From positions 1 to 64,000 of the forward strand of contig NZ_OBEB01000009.1 in the NCBI RefSeq assembly GCF_900215315.1: DNA of 64,000 nucleotides, read 5' to 3'. The stretch is from Arsukibacterium tuosuense (lineage in GTDB: Bacteria > Pseudomonadota > Gammaproteobacteria > Enterobacterales > Alteromonadaceae). The translations under genes were made by a program, and so were the position numbers. How positions within the stretch are numbered: position 1 is the first letter of the stretch; each line of letters starts with the position of its first letter. Of the stretch, positions 1 through 8,591 are shown piece by piece. The notes beneath the pieces were generated by a model that saw only the letters and a list, made by a program, of their open reading frames with translations, ran no database searches and was not told the origin of the DNA.

Positions 1-22
1 ACCTCCCTGAAGCGAGGGCGCC

Positions 23-50
23 ATTTTAGTGATTTAAACCTGACTGTCAA
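23..50 (-). promoter_or_regulatory. Proximal promoter (P2-like), leftward, rrn type
   Basis: On the minus strand the -35 is a perfect TTGACA (50-45), the spacer is 16 bp and the -10 is TAAAAT (28-23), followed by a GGCGCCC discriminator. It lies 108 bp downstream of the distal promoter in the same orientation, the tandem P1/P2 arrangement of rRNA operons. The transcribed gene is outside the window. Confidence 0.7.
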
Positions 51-130
51 GGGTCTTTTTTAAAGATTTTTGCAATCCGGCTTATCTCACCTGAACCCTG
101 CTTAGCGCAGCACCCCTTGGCATGGCGCGC

Positions 131-158
131 ATTATAGGGCGTTTTAATTGTGGTGCAA
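131..158 (-). promoter_or_regulatory. Distal promoter (P1-like), leftward, rrn type
   Basis: On the minus strand the -35 is TTGCAC (158-153), the spacer is 16 bp, and the -10 is a perfect TATAAT (136-131). It is followed at once by the GC-rich discriminator GCGCGCC, typical of stringently controlled stable-RNA promoters. AT-rich DNA lies upstream. It points to the left edge. In E. coli the trmA region lies beside rrnB, so an rRNA operon off-window is the likely target (inference). Confidence 0.7.
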
Positions 159-345
159 GGAATTACATCTCAAAAAAGTGGTTTTAGCTTGCAACTGCTT
201 ATAAATCACACTTTTTGGGTAGTTTCAGAGCAATGTTATTTAAATTAAAGAATTTTTTCTATTGGCTGCTTAAGATCTAACCGTTAATATAGTTTCGCTT
301 ATTATAAATAGGCCCTTTTTTATTCTCTGTATTTAGGAATTGATT

Positions 346-819
346 ATGTTACCAACTTTACGTGCTTCATTACCTTATACTCTGGCATTGGCTGTGCTGG
401 CTTATTTCGCTTTTGCATTCTTTACTCTGGAAATCAACCAGGCTTGGTTCGTCGTTATAGGTGTTATGCTTGCTGGTATTCTGGTCCCCGTTCTGGTTGA
501 TGTCAAAGGTGCGGCTGCCAGCCCCAGTGTCACCAGACAAGAATTCAGCGGCGACACAGCAACTTTATATGTTGGCAATCTGCCTTACCGGGCAAATGAA
601 GACGCAGTTAAAGAGTTATTTTCTTCTTATGGTGCAGTTAAGAATGTCCGTTTGATGAAAGATCGACAGACTGGGCGTCGGCGTGGTTTTGGTTTTGTGG
701 AAGTTTCGGCTAAAGACGCTGCTAAAATGATTAATAAACTTAACGATTTCGAATTTCAGGAAAGAACATTAAAAGTACGCGAAGCAAAAGAGCGCCAGGA
801 AGACGATAACCAGGAATAA
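346..819 (+). CDS. Membrane-anchored RRM RNA-binding protein
   Basis: The 157-residue protein has two hydrophobic segments at its N-terminus (about 9-27 and 33-51), a short linker, and one complete RNA recognition motif at about 72-147. RNP2 is LYVGNL (74-79) and RNP1 is RGFGFVEV (113-120). The tail is acidic and charged. This predicts an inner-membrane protein with a cytoplasmic RNA-binding domain. Soluble bacterial RRM proteins are often cold-induced, but the target RNA is unknown here. I chose ATG 346 because AGGAA lies 6 bases upstream; a TTG at 340 would overlap that site. It sits between the presumed rRNA promoters and trmA. The RRM assignment is firm, the role is not. Confidence 0.88.
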   Translation: MLPTLRASLPYTLALAVLAYFAFAFFTLEINQAWFVVIGVMLAGILVPVLVDVKGAAASPSVTRQEFSGDTATLYVGNLPYRANEDAVKELFSSYGAVKNVRLMKDRQTGRRRGFGFVEVSAKDAAKMINKLNDFEFQERTLKVREAKERQEDDNQE

Positions 820-820
820 A

Positions 821-856
821 TAGAACAGAAGTAATCTTATTATCTTCTAAGTTCTA
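821..856 (+). terminator. Possible terminator after the RRM gene
   Basis: TAGAAC..AGAAG at 821-830 can pair with CTTCTAAGTTCTA at 844-856 with a small bulge. It starts one base after the RRM stop codon and is followed by CTTT. The U-tract is weak, so efficiency is doubtful. Confidence 0.35.
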
Positions 857-989
857 CTTTACCACGCCGGTGTTAAGCCGGCGTTATAGCACTGCCTTCT
901 TTAGTGAGCAGCAGCTGAAAGCCAAACTAAGATTTGCGTCACATGTAAAAACACCTAAAATACCGCCTTTAAAGCAAGCAGAGACGATT

Positions 990-2078
990 ATGCAAATAGG
1001 TCAGGTATTTCCCGCTGAGTATGACACCCAACTAGACAATAAGAAGACGCTGTTAACCCAGCTTCTTGCTCCTTATAACTTACCTGATATCGACATTTTC
1101 CGATCTGAATCCAGCCACTACCGCCAACGAGCTGAATTCCGTATCTGGCACGATGGCGACGACATCTACCACGCAATGTTTGATCCCACCACCAAGCAAA
1201 AAGTCAGAATTGATTACTTTCCGGTGGCAGCAAAGTTGATTGCAGATTTTATGCCGGTGCTACTCAGCAAAATTCAGTTTAATCAAGCCTTACGTTATAA
1301 GTTGTATCAACTGGACTACCTGGCAACGCTATCAGGCGAGCTTCTTATCAGTATGATATATAAAAGACAACTCGACGAGCAGTGGCTCGAAGCGGCAAAA
1401 GCGTTAACGGCTGAGTTATTGCCTGAATGGCCAGTTAAAATTATTGGCCGGGCCAGGAAGCAAAAAATTGTTGTGAAGGAAGACTTTGTCACGGAACGTT
1501 TTACGGTGGGCACTAAAACACTGGCGTACCAACAAGTAGAAGGCAGCTTTACTCAGCCGAATGCGGGCGTAAATCAGCACATGTTGAGTTGGGCGGCACA
1601 AGTAGCCAGTCGGCTTAATGGTGATTTACTTGAGCTGTATTGCGGTAATGCCAATTTCTCTCTGGCTTTAGCGAGTTATTTCAATCAGGTAGTAGCGACT
1701 GAGATTTCAAGAAACTCAATAAAGTCAGCTCAGTACAATATCGAATTAAACAACATTGATAATGTTCAGGTGTTGCAAATGTCCGCCGAAGATGTGTCAA
1801 AAGCATTGGTTAGCGGTACCGCGTTAAAGCATATCGAATTGGCGAGCATGACGCTGAATACTGTGTTAGTTGATCCTCCGCGCGCAGGTTTAGACCCGGA
1901 TACATTGCAGTTGGTCAGTCGTTTCAACGATATTATATATATCTCCTGCAACCCGGAAACGCTGGCCGATAACCTGCAGAAGTTGAATAAAACTCATCGG
2001 ATTGTCAGCTCAGCACTATTTGATCAGTTCCCTTACAGTCATCATGTTGAAACCGGGCTCTGGCTGCAAAAGCGTTAA
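990..2078 (+). CDS. trmA: tRNA (uracil-54-C5)-methyltransferase TrmA
   Basis: Makes ribothymidine at position 54 of tRNA using S-adenosylmethionine. The 362-residue product matches the family along its length: N-terminal SHYRMRAEF-type block (here SHYRQRAEF, 42-50), SAM-binding [14 protein letters not shown] (215-228), VDPPRAG (294-300) and the nucleophile Cys320 in SCNPETL. Glu354 in HHVETG fits the general base. The open frame extends 40 codons upstream to a GTG, but family alignment starts at ATG 990. It converges on fabR with a 4-base overlap of the stop codons. The trmA/fabR/sthA cluster near an rRNA operon is also found in E. coli. Confidence 0.95.
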   Translation: MQIGQVFPAEYDTQLDNKKTLLTQLLAPYNLPDIDIFRSESSHYRQRAEFRIWHDGDDIYHAMFDPTTKQKVRIDYFPVAAKLIADFMPVLLSKIQFNQALRYKLYQLDYLATLSGELLISMIYKRQLDEQWLEAAKALTAELLPEWPVKIIGRARKQKIVVKEDFVTERFTVGTKTLAYQQVEGSFTQPNAGVNQHMLSWAAQVASRLNGDLLELYCGNANFSLALASYFNQVVATEISRNSIKSAQYNIELNNIDNVQVLQMSAEDVSKALVSGTALKHIELASMTLNTVLVDPPRAGLDPDTLQLVSRFNDIIYISCNPETLADNLQKLNKTHRIVSSALFDQFPYSHHVETGLWLQKR

Positions 2079-2686
2079 CTTTTCACTTTATTTCTGCCAT
2101 AGCTGGCCGCACCATGTGCCAGCCACCGCAATTGAGTGACGGTGCGGCTGGTTAAACTGGCATACTGCTCCGGCGGTGCATCCAGGGCGTCAGCGCCGGT
2201 GTGGAATACCAAGGTTACCATCGCCTCTGCCTGAAGTTGCGCCAGCTCATCGGGACAAGCCGTTTCCTTTCGCAAGTAGTGCGCCAGCTCCGCTGAGAAA
2301 TGCTGAATCTCGCGTGCTACAGCGGCACGGAAAGCAGCGGAGGTGCCAGAGCGCTCACGTAACAACAGGCGAAAGACATTACTGTTACCGGTGACAAACT
2401 CCATGAAAGTTTCAATGGACGTGCTGATAACACTACCGTTATTTTCAATGCGCTGTCGGGCCTGGCGCATTAACTGGCGCAGCATTAAGCCGGCTTCATC
2501 TACCAATGTTAAGCCTAATTCATCCATATCCGCAAAGTGGCGGTAAAATGAAGTAGGTGCTATCCCGGCCTCCCGGGCAACTTCGCGCAAACTTAAGCTG
2601 GCAAAGCTTTTTTCTGCACTTAGTTGAGAAAAAGCAGCTTCTATTATAGCTTTACGCGTTCTTTCCTTCTGCTGCGCTCTGCTCAC
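2075..2686 (-). CDS. fabR: TetR-family repressor of unsaturated fatty acid genes FabR
   Basis: A 203-residue TetR-family regulator very similar to E. coli FabR. The helix-turn-helix spans about 31-51 ([18 protein letters not shown]), and the ligand/dimer region contains the FabR block [20 protein letters not shown] (exactly conserved). FabR senses the balance of saturated and unsaturated acyl-ACP/CoA and represses unsaturated fatty acid synthesis. The start is GTG 2686 with AGGA 6 bases upstream. It is divergent from the desaturase gene, whose promoter carries a palindrome resembling the FabR operator, so local control of the desaturase is likely. Confidence 0.93.
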   Translation of the reverse strand: MSRAQQKERTRKAIIEAAFSQLSAEKSFASLSLREVAREAGIAPTSFYRHFADMDELGLTLVDEAGLMLRQLMRQARQRIENNGSVISTSIETFMEFVTGNSNVFRLLLRERSGTSAAFRAAVAREIQHFSAELAHYLRKETACPDELAQLQAEAMVTLVFHTGADALDAPPEQYASLTSRTVTQLRWLAHGAASYGRNKVKS

Positions 2687-2721
2687 GGCACGTCCTATCG
2701 AAAAAATAGCTATTATATACC

Positions 2722-2750
2722 TTGACCTGACTCTGCTGGCTAGTTAAATT
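2722..2750 (+). promoter_or_regulatory. Desaturase promoter
   Basis: TTGACC (2722-2727), a 17-bp spacer and TAAATT (2745-2750) form a plausible sigma70 promoter in the fabR/desaturase divergent region. The FabR-like palindrome begins at the next base, so a bound repressor would cover the transcription start. Confidence 0.55.
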
Positions 2751-2768
2751 GGCGTACAGTTGTAAGCT
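2751..2768 (+). promoter_or_regulatory. FabR-like operator
   Basis: The 18-bp sequence GGCGTACAGTTGTAAGCT is an imperfect palindrome; its half-sites GGCGTACA and AGCTTACA agree at 6 of 8 positions. It resembles the E. coli FabR site AGCGTACACGTGTTCGCT, notably GCGTACA and the terminal GCT. It directly follows the -10 of the desaturase promoter. Confidence 0.6.
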
Positions 2769-2781
2769 CAAAGTGCCCTAT

Positions 2782-3900
2782 ATGAAAAAAGCTCCCATTA
2801 TCTGGACCACCACCATCTTATTCAGCCTGACTTTCCTGGTTGCGGCTATCGCTGTTCCCTGGTATGCCGTTGCGGTGGGATTTGGCTGGTTTGAAATTAT
2901 CGCTACCATTTTAGCTCTCGGCTATTGTGGTATGTCTATTACTGCCGGTTATCACAGGTTGTGGGCACATAAAACCTACGATGCGCATCCCATTCTGCAA
3001 TGGGCCTTTGCTATTGGCGGCGCTTTCGCTCTGCAGAATAGCGCTCTGCATTGGTCGTCAGATCATCGGGATCATCATCGCCATGTCGATAACAACGACA
3101 AAGATCCCTACTCTGCGGGTCGCGGATTCTGGTACAGCCACATCGGCTGGATGTTGCGCGATTACCAGGGCGATGTATACAACGATTACTCCAATGTTCG
3201 TGATTTACAAAAGAACCGGGTTGTTGCATGGCAGCACAAACATTATTTAGCACTGACAATAGCCACTAACATCGGTATTCCGCTAATACTCGGCTGGATA
3301 AGTGGCAATATGCTAGGCATGATCCTGAGTGTCGGCGTGTTGAGGCTGGTGTTAAGTCATCATTTCACTTTCTTTATTAATTCGTTGGCTCACATCTGGG
3401 GTAGCCAACCATATACTGACAAAAACTCAGCCCGTGACAATGGTGTGTTGGCATTTGTTACTTATGGCGAGGGATATCACAATTACCACCATATATTTGA
3501 ATATGATTACAGAAATGGTATCAGATGGTGGCAGTTTGACCCGACAAAATGGTTGATAAAATCTGCCAGTTTTGTTGGCCTGACCCGTAACTTACGTGTT
3601 GTACCGGAAGAACGTGTTGCCCTGGCAAAAGCTAAAATGCAATTGCTACGTGCCCAGCAAAAAGCCCAGTTACTACCCAATTCTGAACAGTTGTTACAAT
3701 TACTGGAACGAGAGTATGAGTTACTGGTTGCCAGAATGCAGGATTTCTATCAGCTTAAAAAGCAATTTGTTGTACAGAAAAAGCAAGCCTTGATTGAGCA
3801 ATATCAATCTGCTGATTTTAAACAGCGCTACCGCGAATTTAAATATCATTTGCAACAACAACATCAGCATTGGCAAAGGCTGACTGCAGCTTTCCAATGA
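2782..3900 (+). CDS. Membrane acyl-CoA/acyl-lipid delta-9-type fatty acid desaturase
   Basis: Di-iron membrane desaturase that introduces a double bond into acyl chains aerobically. The 372-residue protein has hydrophobic segments and the three histidine boxes HRLWAH (58-63), HRDHHRH (95-101) and HNYHH (233-237). Residues after about 285 form a long, highly charged helical extension rich in Gln, Lys and Leu, likely a coiled coil, which minimal family members lack. I chose ATG 2782: the longer frame from TTG 2749 would start inside the promoter and operator. It is divergent from fabR and followed by a strong terminator. Substrate (CoA or phospholipid acyl) cannot be told from sequence. Confidence 0.9.
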   Translation: MKKAPIIWTTTILFSLTFLVAAIAVPWYAVAVGFGWFEIIATILALGYCGMSITAGYHRLWAHKTYDAHPILQWAFAIGGAFALQNSALHWSSDHRDHHRHVDNNDKDPYSAGRGFWYSHIGWMLRDYQGDVYNDYSNVRDLQKNRVVAWQHKHYLALTIATNIGIPLILGWISGNMLGMILSVGVLRLVLSHHFTFFINSLAHIWGSQPYTDKNSARDNGVLAFVTYGEGYHNYHHIFEYDYRNGIRWWQFDPTKWLIKSASFVGLTRNLRVVPEERVALAKAKMQLLRAQQKAQLLPNSEQLLQLLEREYELLVARMQDFYQLKKQFVVQKKQALIEQYQSADFKQRYREFKYHLQQQHQHWQRLTAAFQ

Positions 3901-3905
3901 TACTG

Positions 3906-3931
3906 AAAAAGAGGCTACGGCCTCTTTTTTT
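3906..3931 (+). terminator. Rho-independent terminator after the desaturase
   Basis: The stem AGAGGC / GCCTCT (3910-3925) has a stable TACG tetraloop, flanking A/T pairs and a run of seven T. It ends the desaturase transcript. Confidence 0.87.
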
Positions 3932-3988
3932 GTTATAAAGACCTGTTATGCTGATAAGCAGTGGTTTTTATTGAACAAGGCAGTACTT

Positions 3989-5410
3989 GTGACCGAAAAA
4001 AACAAATCAAAAAAAACAGCATATGATTATGACGCCATTGTTATCGGCACTGGCCCGGGCGGTGAAGGCGCGGCCATGTATCTGGCAAAAAGTGGTAAAC
4101 GGGTAGCAGCCATTGAACGTTATAAATCGGTTGGTGGTGGCTGTACTCATTGGGGCACAATACCGTCAAAAGCATTACGGCACTCCGTTAGCCGGCTGAT
4201 AGAGTTTAATGAAAACCCGTTGTTCCAATTAGATGACCAGCTTACCCGACTGACTTTTTCCCAGATCCTGAAACATGCTGCCGGCGTCATTCGCAAACAG
4301 GTGAAACTAAGAGCAGGCTTTTACGATCGCAATCTGGTGAAGATTCATCAGGGTGAGGCACGCTTTATAGACGCCCATACTCTGGAAGTTGCTGACAAAG
4401 ATGGCAGTTGTTACAACCTGACTGCCGAGACTATTGTTATTGCCACCGGGTCCAGACCCTATCGTCCGCCTCAGGTAGACTTTAACCACTCTCGTATTTA
4501 TGACAGTGATACCATTTTATCACTGGCTCATGAACCTAAACACATTATCATTTATGGCGCCGGCGTCATTGGCTGTGAGTATGCATCGATCTTCCGTGGA
4601 CTTGGCGTAAGAGTTGACCTGGTAAATACCCGGGATCGCTTGCTGTCTTTTATGGATGCAGAGATTTCAGATTCGCTTAGTTATCATTTCTGGAATTCCG
4701 GCATGACGATCCGACACGGCGAAGAGTTTGCGCAAATAGAAGGTCATGAAGATGGCGTCGTTCTGCACCTACAATCAGGCAAAAAAATGAAAGCAGATTG
4801 CTTTTTGTTTGCCAATGGCCGCACCGGCAATACGGATATGTTGAATCTCGCAGCGATAAATCTGGACTCAGACAGCCGCGGTTTAGTGAAAGTAAATGCC
4901 CGTTATCAAACCAGTATTGACAATATTTATGCCGTTGGCGATGTAATTGGCTATCCCAGTCTGGCCAGTGCAGCTTACGACCAGGGCCGGCTGGCCGGTG
5001 AAGCCATTGTAAAAGGTAATCTGGATGGTCATCTGATTGCTGATATTCCCGTCGGTATTTATACCATTCCGGAAATGAGTTCAGTGGGTAAGACTGAGCA
5101 GGAACTGACCAATGCTAAAATTCCTTATGAGGTGGGCAGAGCCCAGTTTAAACACCTGGCCAGAGCACAGATCGCAAATACCAGCGTTGGCAGTCTGAAA
5201 TTACTGTTCCATCGCGACACGCTGGAAATACTTGGTATTCACTGTTTTGGGGAGCGCGCTGCAGAAATAGTCCATATAGGTCAGGCTATTATGATGCAAA
5301 CAAACGGCGGCAATAGTCTTAACTATTTTGTTCATACGACTTTTAATTACCCTACTATGGCTGAAGCATACCGGGTTGCAGCATTAAATGGTCTCAACAG
5401 ACTTTTTTGA
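3989..5410 (+). CDS. sthA: Soluble pyridine nucleotide transhydrogenase SthA
   Basis: FAD enzyme that moves reducing equivalents between NADPH and NAD in the cytoplasm. The 473-residue product aligns with E. coli SthA throughout: FAD motif [10 protein letters not shown] (20-29), [15 protein letters not shown] (50-63) where the second cysteine of the lipoamide-dehydrogenase disulfide is Thr57, the NAD fold [14 protein letters not shown], and the dimerization end [17 protein letters not shown]. The loss of that cysteine is a family hallmark and separates it from true disulfide reductases. I prefer GTG 3989 (AAGG 8 bases upstream) over TTG 3971. It follows the desaturase terminator; both genes bear on NADPH and lipid metabolism. 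Confidence 0.94.
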   Translation: MTEKNKSKKTAYDYDAIVIGTGPGGEGAAMYLAKSGKRVAAIERYKSVGGGCTHWGTIPSKALRHSVSRLIEFNENPLFQLDDQLTRLTFSQILKHAAGVIRKQVKLRAGFYDRNLVKIHQGEARFIDAHTLEVADKDGSCYNLTAETIVIATGSRPYRPPQVDFNHSRIYDSDTILSLAHEPKHIIIYGAGVIGCEYASIFRGLGVRVDLVNTRDRLLSFMDAEISDSLSYHFWNSGMTIRHGEEFAQIEGHEDGVVLHLQSGKKMKADCFLFANGRTGNTDMLNLAAINLDSDSRGLVKVNARYQTSIDNIYAVGDVIGYPSLASAAYDQGRLAGEAIVKGNLDGHLIADIPVGIYTIPEMSSVGKTEQELTNAKIPYEVGRAQFKHLARAQIANTSVGSLKLLFHRDTLEILGIHCFGERAAEIVHIGQAIMMQTNGGNSLNYFVHTTFNYPTMAEAYRVAALNGLNRLF

Positions 5411-5536
5411 TTTACATACAAGATTGCCTTATAACCATTTGAAATAAAACAATATAATTATTTTTGTTTTGACTGATAAATCATTGTAAACTCAATGAAA
5501 GAATAAAATTTTGTAGGAAAGTCGTGGAGACCTGTT

Positions 5537-6904
5537 ATGCCATTAGTTCGTATTAGTCTGGCTTGGATTGCAATCTGCTTCTCCTGGCATGCATTTGCAG
5601 ATTTTCCTACTGCGAAATCGCTGTTTGAAAAACAGGAATATCAGCTGGCAAAACCCAGGCTGGAAAAGCTGGCTGAGCTGGGTCATGTTGAAGCACAGTT
5701 TTTGGTCTCCAGAATATATGCTGAAGGACTGGGCACTGAAATAGACATTAATAAAGCTTACGCCTGGACACTTATTGCCCGTGACCGCGATCATCCGGAA
5801 GCAGCAAAACAATATTTAGCGTTAAGACGAAAACTTGAGTCTCGCCGCGATGGTAAGGAAGCTTTTAGCGAACTTAACAGCAAATTTGGTGAAGATGCTC
5901 TTTTCGGCAACTTATATCCCATTGCAAACAGATTTGTAGTGGGTAGTGGCGCAAAGATCAAAGCGATTCGCCAGGACGAACCAAACTTTCCCAGTTATTT
6001 TGAACGTGGCGGCGTGTCGGCCTGGGCTGTAGTGCACTATGATATAAATGAAGATGGCAAAGTAGAGAATGCCAAAGTAATCGCATCCTTTCCGGTAGAC
6101 GGTATCAATGAATATGTCCTGCGGGCTGTCAACAGCTGGCGTTTTGAGCCGCCACGGGACTTATATGGCGACACGATGCGCCTTGAAATGCAGCTGCATA
6201 GCTTTCAAATTAACGCCGCTCAGGGCTCACAATCACGCCGCTTCAATCGTGACAATCAGGAATATCTGGATGCAATAGCCGCAGCGGCCCGGGCTGAGTT
6301 TGCGGAGTACCAGTATTTATATGCCATCCTCGCTGAAAGTAACATCCTAAAAACTGAAAACCCGTTGGAGTGGTATCAGAAAGCGGCGATTAATGGCCAT
6401 CAGACTGCTCAGTACCGCTTAGCACAATGTCTGATCACCGGTAATGGTTGCGACAAGGACCGCAGCAAAGCGATAAACTGGCTGGCCGTGGCAGCTGAAG
6501 GCGGCAACCCCAAAGCAGCCTATTTGCTTGCGCAGGAGCTACTAGACAGTAACAATGTCAATTTCGAGCCACGTAAAGCAGCCCGTTATCTGGAACTGGC
6601 GGCGTTACAGGAATACATGCCTGCTATAGCAGACTATGCGTCACTGTTGGCAATGTCAGATGATCCTCAAATCTATAACCCCAATAAAGCAGTCAGTCTT
6701 GCCGAACAGGGACGCGCTATCGATCCCAATCACCCGGATTTATTATCTACTCTGGGTGTTGCTTTTATTGAACTTGGCCAGCAAGGGCGGGGAGAAGCGA
6801 TGCTGCAACAGGCAATAACTGAAGCAAGAAAACGTAACTGGGCAACCCAAAACTTTGAGGATTTATTGCTTGATTATCAGACGTCTGTCGCTGGGATGAA
6901 TTAA
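5537..6904 (+). CDS. Exported Sel1-repeat protein with a central TonB C-terminal-like domain
   Basis: A 455-residue protein with a signal peptide (cleavage near HAFA-DF, residue 21). Sel1/TPR-like helical repeats lie at about 40-95 and again at about 265-400. Between them, about 140-215, is a segment like the TonB C-terminal domain (GGVSAWAVVHYDINEDGKV, then YVLRAVNSWRFEPPRD). It has no Pro-rich linker or N-terminal membrane anchor, so it is not a normal TonB. A periplasmic scaffold role is an inference. GGAG precedes ATG 5537 at good spacing. It is convergent with hemE and shares a hairpin with it. Confidence 0.8.
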   Translation: MPLVRISLAWIAICFSWHAFADFPTAKSLFEKQEYQLAKPRLEKLAELGHVEAQFLVSRIYAEGLGTEIDINKAYAWTLIARDRDHPEAAKQYLALRRKLESRRDGKEAFSELNSKFGEDALFGNLYPIANRFVVGSGAKIKAIRQDEPNFPSYFERGGVSAWAVVHYDINEDGKVENAKVIASFPVDGINEYVLRAVNSWRFEPPRDLYGDTMRLEMQLHSFQINAAQGSQSRRFNRDNQEYLDAIAAAARAEFAEYQYLYAILAESNILKTENPLEWYQKAAINGHQTAQYRLAQCLITGNGCDKDRSKAINWLAVAAEGGNPKAAYLLAQELLDSNNVNFEPRKAARYLELAALQEYMPAIADYASLLAMSDDPQIYNPNKAVSLAEQGRAIDPNHPDLLSTLGVAFIELGQQGRGEAMLQQAITEARKRNWATQNFEDLLLDYQTSVAGMN

Positions 6905-6908
6905 ATAT

Positions 6909-6930
6909 AAGGCCATCAGATGATGGCCTT
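6909..6930. terminator. Bidirectional hairpin between the Sel1/TonB gene and hemE
   Basis: AAGGCCATCA (6909-6918) pairs perfectly with TGATGGCCTT (6921-6930). It lies between two convergent genes. The U-tracts are imperfect on both strands but AT-rich. Confidence 0.6.
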
Positions 6931-6946
6931 AACGTTATTTTTATCT

Positions 6947-8026
6947 TTATTCTTTATCACTGGTATCCAAATGATATGTGCGGCTTAACGACTGCACCGC
7001 ATCAATAAATATTCCTGCTTTTTCAGGGTCAACGTCAGGGGTAATACCGTGCCCTAAATTAAACACGTGTCCCGAGCCCTGACCAAAACTATCCAGTATA
7101 GATTGTACTTCCTGGCGGATCCGTTCCGGCGAGCCAAGTAACACCGATGGGTCCATGTTACCCTGCAATGCAACTTTGTTGCCTATTCTGGCACGGGCAC
7201 TACCAACATCCGTTGTCCAGTCCAGACCAACACCATCGCAGCCCGTGGCGGCAATCACTTCCAGCCACTGACCACCATTTTTAGTGAACAAAGTAACTGG
7301 TACCTTACGACCGTCGGCCTCGCGCGTTAAGCCATTAACAATAGTTTGCATATAGCTTAGTGAAAACTCTTTATAATCGCGCGGTGTCAAAATGCCACCC
7401 CAGGTATCAAATATCATTACTGACTGAGCACCTGCAGCAATCTGGGCATTCAGATACAGCACCACACTTTGCGCCAGTTTATCTAATAGCATGTGTAGTA
7501 CTTCTGGCTCGCTGTACATCATTTTCTTAATGATGCTAAAGGTTTTGCTGCCACTCCCCTCCACCATGTAGGTCGCCAGGGTCCAGGGACTGCCCGAAAA
7601 CCCGATCAATGGCACACTACCATTTAACTCACGTCGAATGGTACGTACTGCATCCATTACATACCTTAACTCTTGTTCCGGGTCAGGCACTGGTAAATTT
7701 ACCACGTCCATAAAATCACGGATAGGCCGCTGAAACTTAGGCCCCTCACCCTCACCAAAGTACAGCCCCAAGCCCATAGCATCTGGAATGGTTAAAATAT
7801 CACTAAACAGAATGGCGGCATCCAATGGATAACGACGTAGCGGCTGCAGCGTTACTTCACACGCCAGTTCGGGATTCTTACACAGTGACATAAAGTCACC
7901 TGCCACTGCTCTTGTGGCACGATACTCTGGCAAATAACGGCCTGCCTGTCGCATCATCCAAACCGGTGTACGATCAACTGGCTGTTTTAGCAGTGCTCGC
8001 AGATAACGGTCGTTTTGTAACTGCAT
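6947..8026 (-). CDS. hemE: Uroporphyrinogen decarboxylase HemE
   Basis: Decarboxylates the four acetate groups of uroporphyrinogen III to give coproporphyrinogen III in heme synthesis. The 359-residue product is near full-length identical in layout to E. coli Hem[16 protein letters not shown] with the substrate-binding Arg30 region, the catalytic Asp76 in [21 protein letters not shown] (about 144-157) and the histidine in LGHGI near 326. GAAGG precedes the ATG. It lies alone, convergent with the Sel1/TonB gene; upstream is a gene-free region with a MITE-like element. In E. coli it is also near rsd and nudC, as here. Confidence 0.96.
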   Translation of the reverse strand: MQLQNDRYLRALLKQPVDRTPVWMMRQAGRYLPEYRATRAVAGDFMSLCKNPELACEVTLQPLRRYPLDAAILFSDILTIPDAMGLGLYFGEGEGPKFQRPIRDFMDVVNLPVPDPEQELRYVMDAVRTIRRELNGSVPLIGFSGSPWTLATYMVEGSGSKTFSIIKKMMYSEPEVLHMLLDKLAQSVVLYLNAQIAAGAQSVMIFDTWGGILTPRDYKEFSLSYMQTIVNGLTREADGRKVPVTLFTKNGGQWLEVIAATGCDGVGLDWTTDVGSARARIGNKVALQGNMDPSVLLGSPERIRQEVQSILDSFGQGSGHVFNLGHGITPDVDPEKAGIFIDAVQSLSRTYHLDTSDKE

Positions 8027-8082
8027 AATTCATTCGCCTTCAATAAAAACTACGCAAGTTTACCATCTGTGTCCGCCCGACT

Positions 8083-8366
8083 CTAGGGCGTGTTGACGTT
8101 TGCTGATGAGATTTTGTTCGCTTTGGCGACGTTTTTCTCGCGAAACGAGGAACGCCGTACGCGGTACCCGGTTTAGCCATTCTAAATAAGCGACGAGTGA
8201 CAAAGAGCAAAGCGTCGCCAGATGAGCCCTACGGGCAGCGTGTGGCTGGCATTTCTACTGCGTTATCGCTTGTTCATGTAGAATAACTACACATCACAAG
8301 CTCTGCCTTGTATAAATACCAGCCACTCAGCTGCAAAAACAACCACCAAACGTCAACACGCCCTAG
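8083..8366. mobile_element. MITE-like non-autonomous element with 20-bp perfect terminal inverted repeats
   Basis: The ends CTAGGGCGTGTTGACGTTTG (8083-8102) and its exact reverse complement (8347-8366) enclose 284 bp without a transposase. CTAG at both outer ends (8083-8086, 8363-8366) could be a 4-bp target duplication; CTAG fits the YTAR preference of IS5-family elements, but being palindromic it may be part of the repeat. The interior has further short inverted segments, such as TGGCGACG and CGTCGCCA. A related autonomous IS would be the trans source (inference). Confidence 0.75.
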
Positions 8367-8404
8367 GCCATTAATCTGCAGTTCATGTTTTTTAGGATCA
8401 ACGC

Positions 8405-8433
8405 TTGTATCCATTAACACTATCTGTTATAAA
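8405..8433 (+). promoter_or_regulatory. Promoter of the candidate small RNA
   Basis: TTGTAT (8405-8410), a 17-bp spacer and TATAAA (8428-8433). Transcription would start near 8440. No protein gene lies downstream on this strand before the terminator at 8499-8521. Confidence 0.45.
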
Positions 8434-8439
8434 ATACTC

Positions 8440-8521
8440 GCGCTAGTGAAGAATTATAAGCGAGAAGCCTGTTTCACAGGACCGTGCTGTACTAAGTTAA
8501 GCCACATTATGTGGCTTTTTT
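8440..8521 (+). ncRNA. Candidate small RNA of about 80 nt
   Basis: A promoter-like pair, a short non-coding stretch and a strong terminator delimit an RNA of about 80 nt. It can form CGCT (8441-8444) with AGCG (8459-8462), a hairpin CCTGT-TTC-ACAGG (8468-8480), and the terminator stem AAGCCACA/TGTGGCTT. I do not recognise a known family. It could also be a remnant of a lost gene leader. Confidence 0.42.
8499..8521 (+). terminator. Rho-independent terminator of the candidate sRNA
   Basis: Stem AAGCCACA (8499-8506), TTA loop, TGTGGCTT (8510-8517), ending in six T. No coding region precedes it on the same strand within several hundred bases. Confidence 0.8.
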
Positions 8522-8577
8522 ATTTGCTGCCATCCATGGCGCAAACCCTTACGGGCCAACGCTCCGCATTGTTAAAA
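8516..8577. repeat. 62-bp direct repeat, copy 1
   Basis: Begins at the T-run of the sRNA terminator and contains TTTGCTGCCATCC, GGCGCA and CCAACGCTCCGCATT. It matches copy 2 with only a few substitutions and a one-base indel. Confidence 0.85.
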
Positions 8578-8591
8578 ACCTTTCCAGAAGA

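Larger units (their letters stand above)
1..345. other. Intergenic region left of the RRM gene; leftward tandem promoters
   Basis: No gene is visible in this stretch. Its right end is the AT-rich leader of the RRM protein gene. Its left half carries two good sigma70-type promoters on the minus strand (annotated separately) that point out of the window. The AT-rich bases just right of the distal promoter, about 160-200, could act as an UP element. A weak inverted repeat (AAAAAGTG at 173-180, CACTTTTT at 209-216) has a 28-base loop and I assign it no role. Confidence 0.7.

Noticed and set aside
172-216. AAAAAGTG / CACTTTTT inverted repeat as terminator or operator
   Set aside because: A 28-base loop and AT-rich arms are easily found by chance in this AT-rich leader.
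864-884. Hairpin ACGCCGG/CCGGCGT before trmA as a terminator
   Set aside because: There is no T-run after it; the AT-rich hairpin just upstream is a better, though weak, candidate.
2749-2781. Eleven extra N-terminal codons of the desaturase from TTG
   Set aside because: They lie on the promoter -10 and the FabR-like operator; family proteins start near MKKAPIIW.
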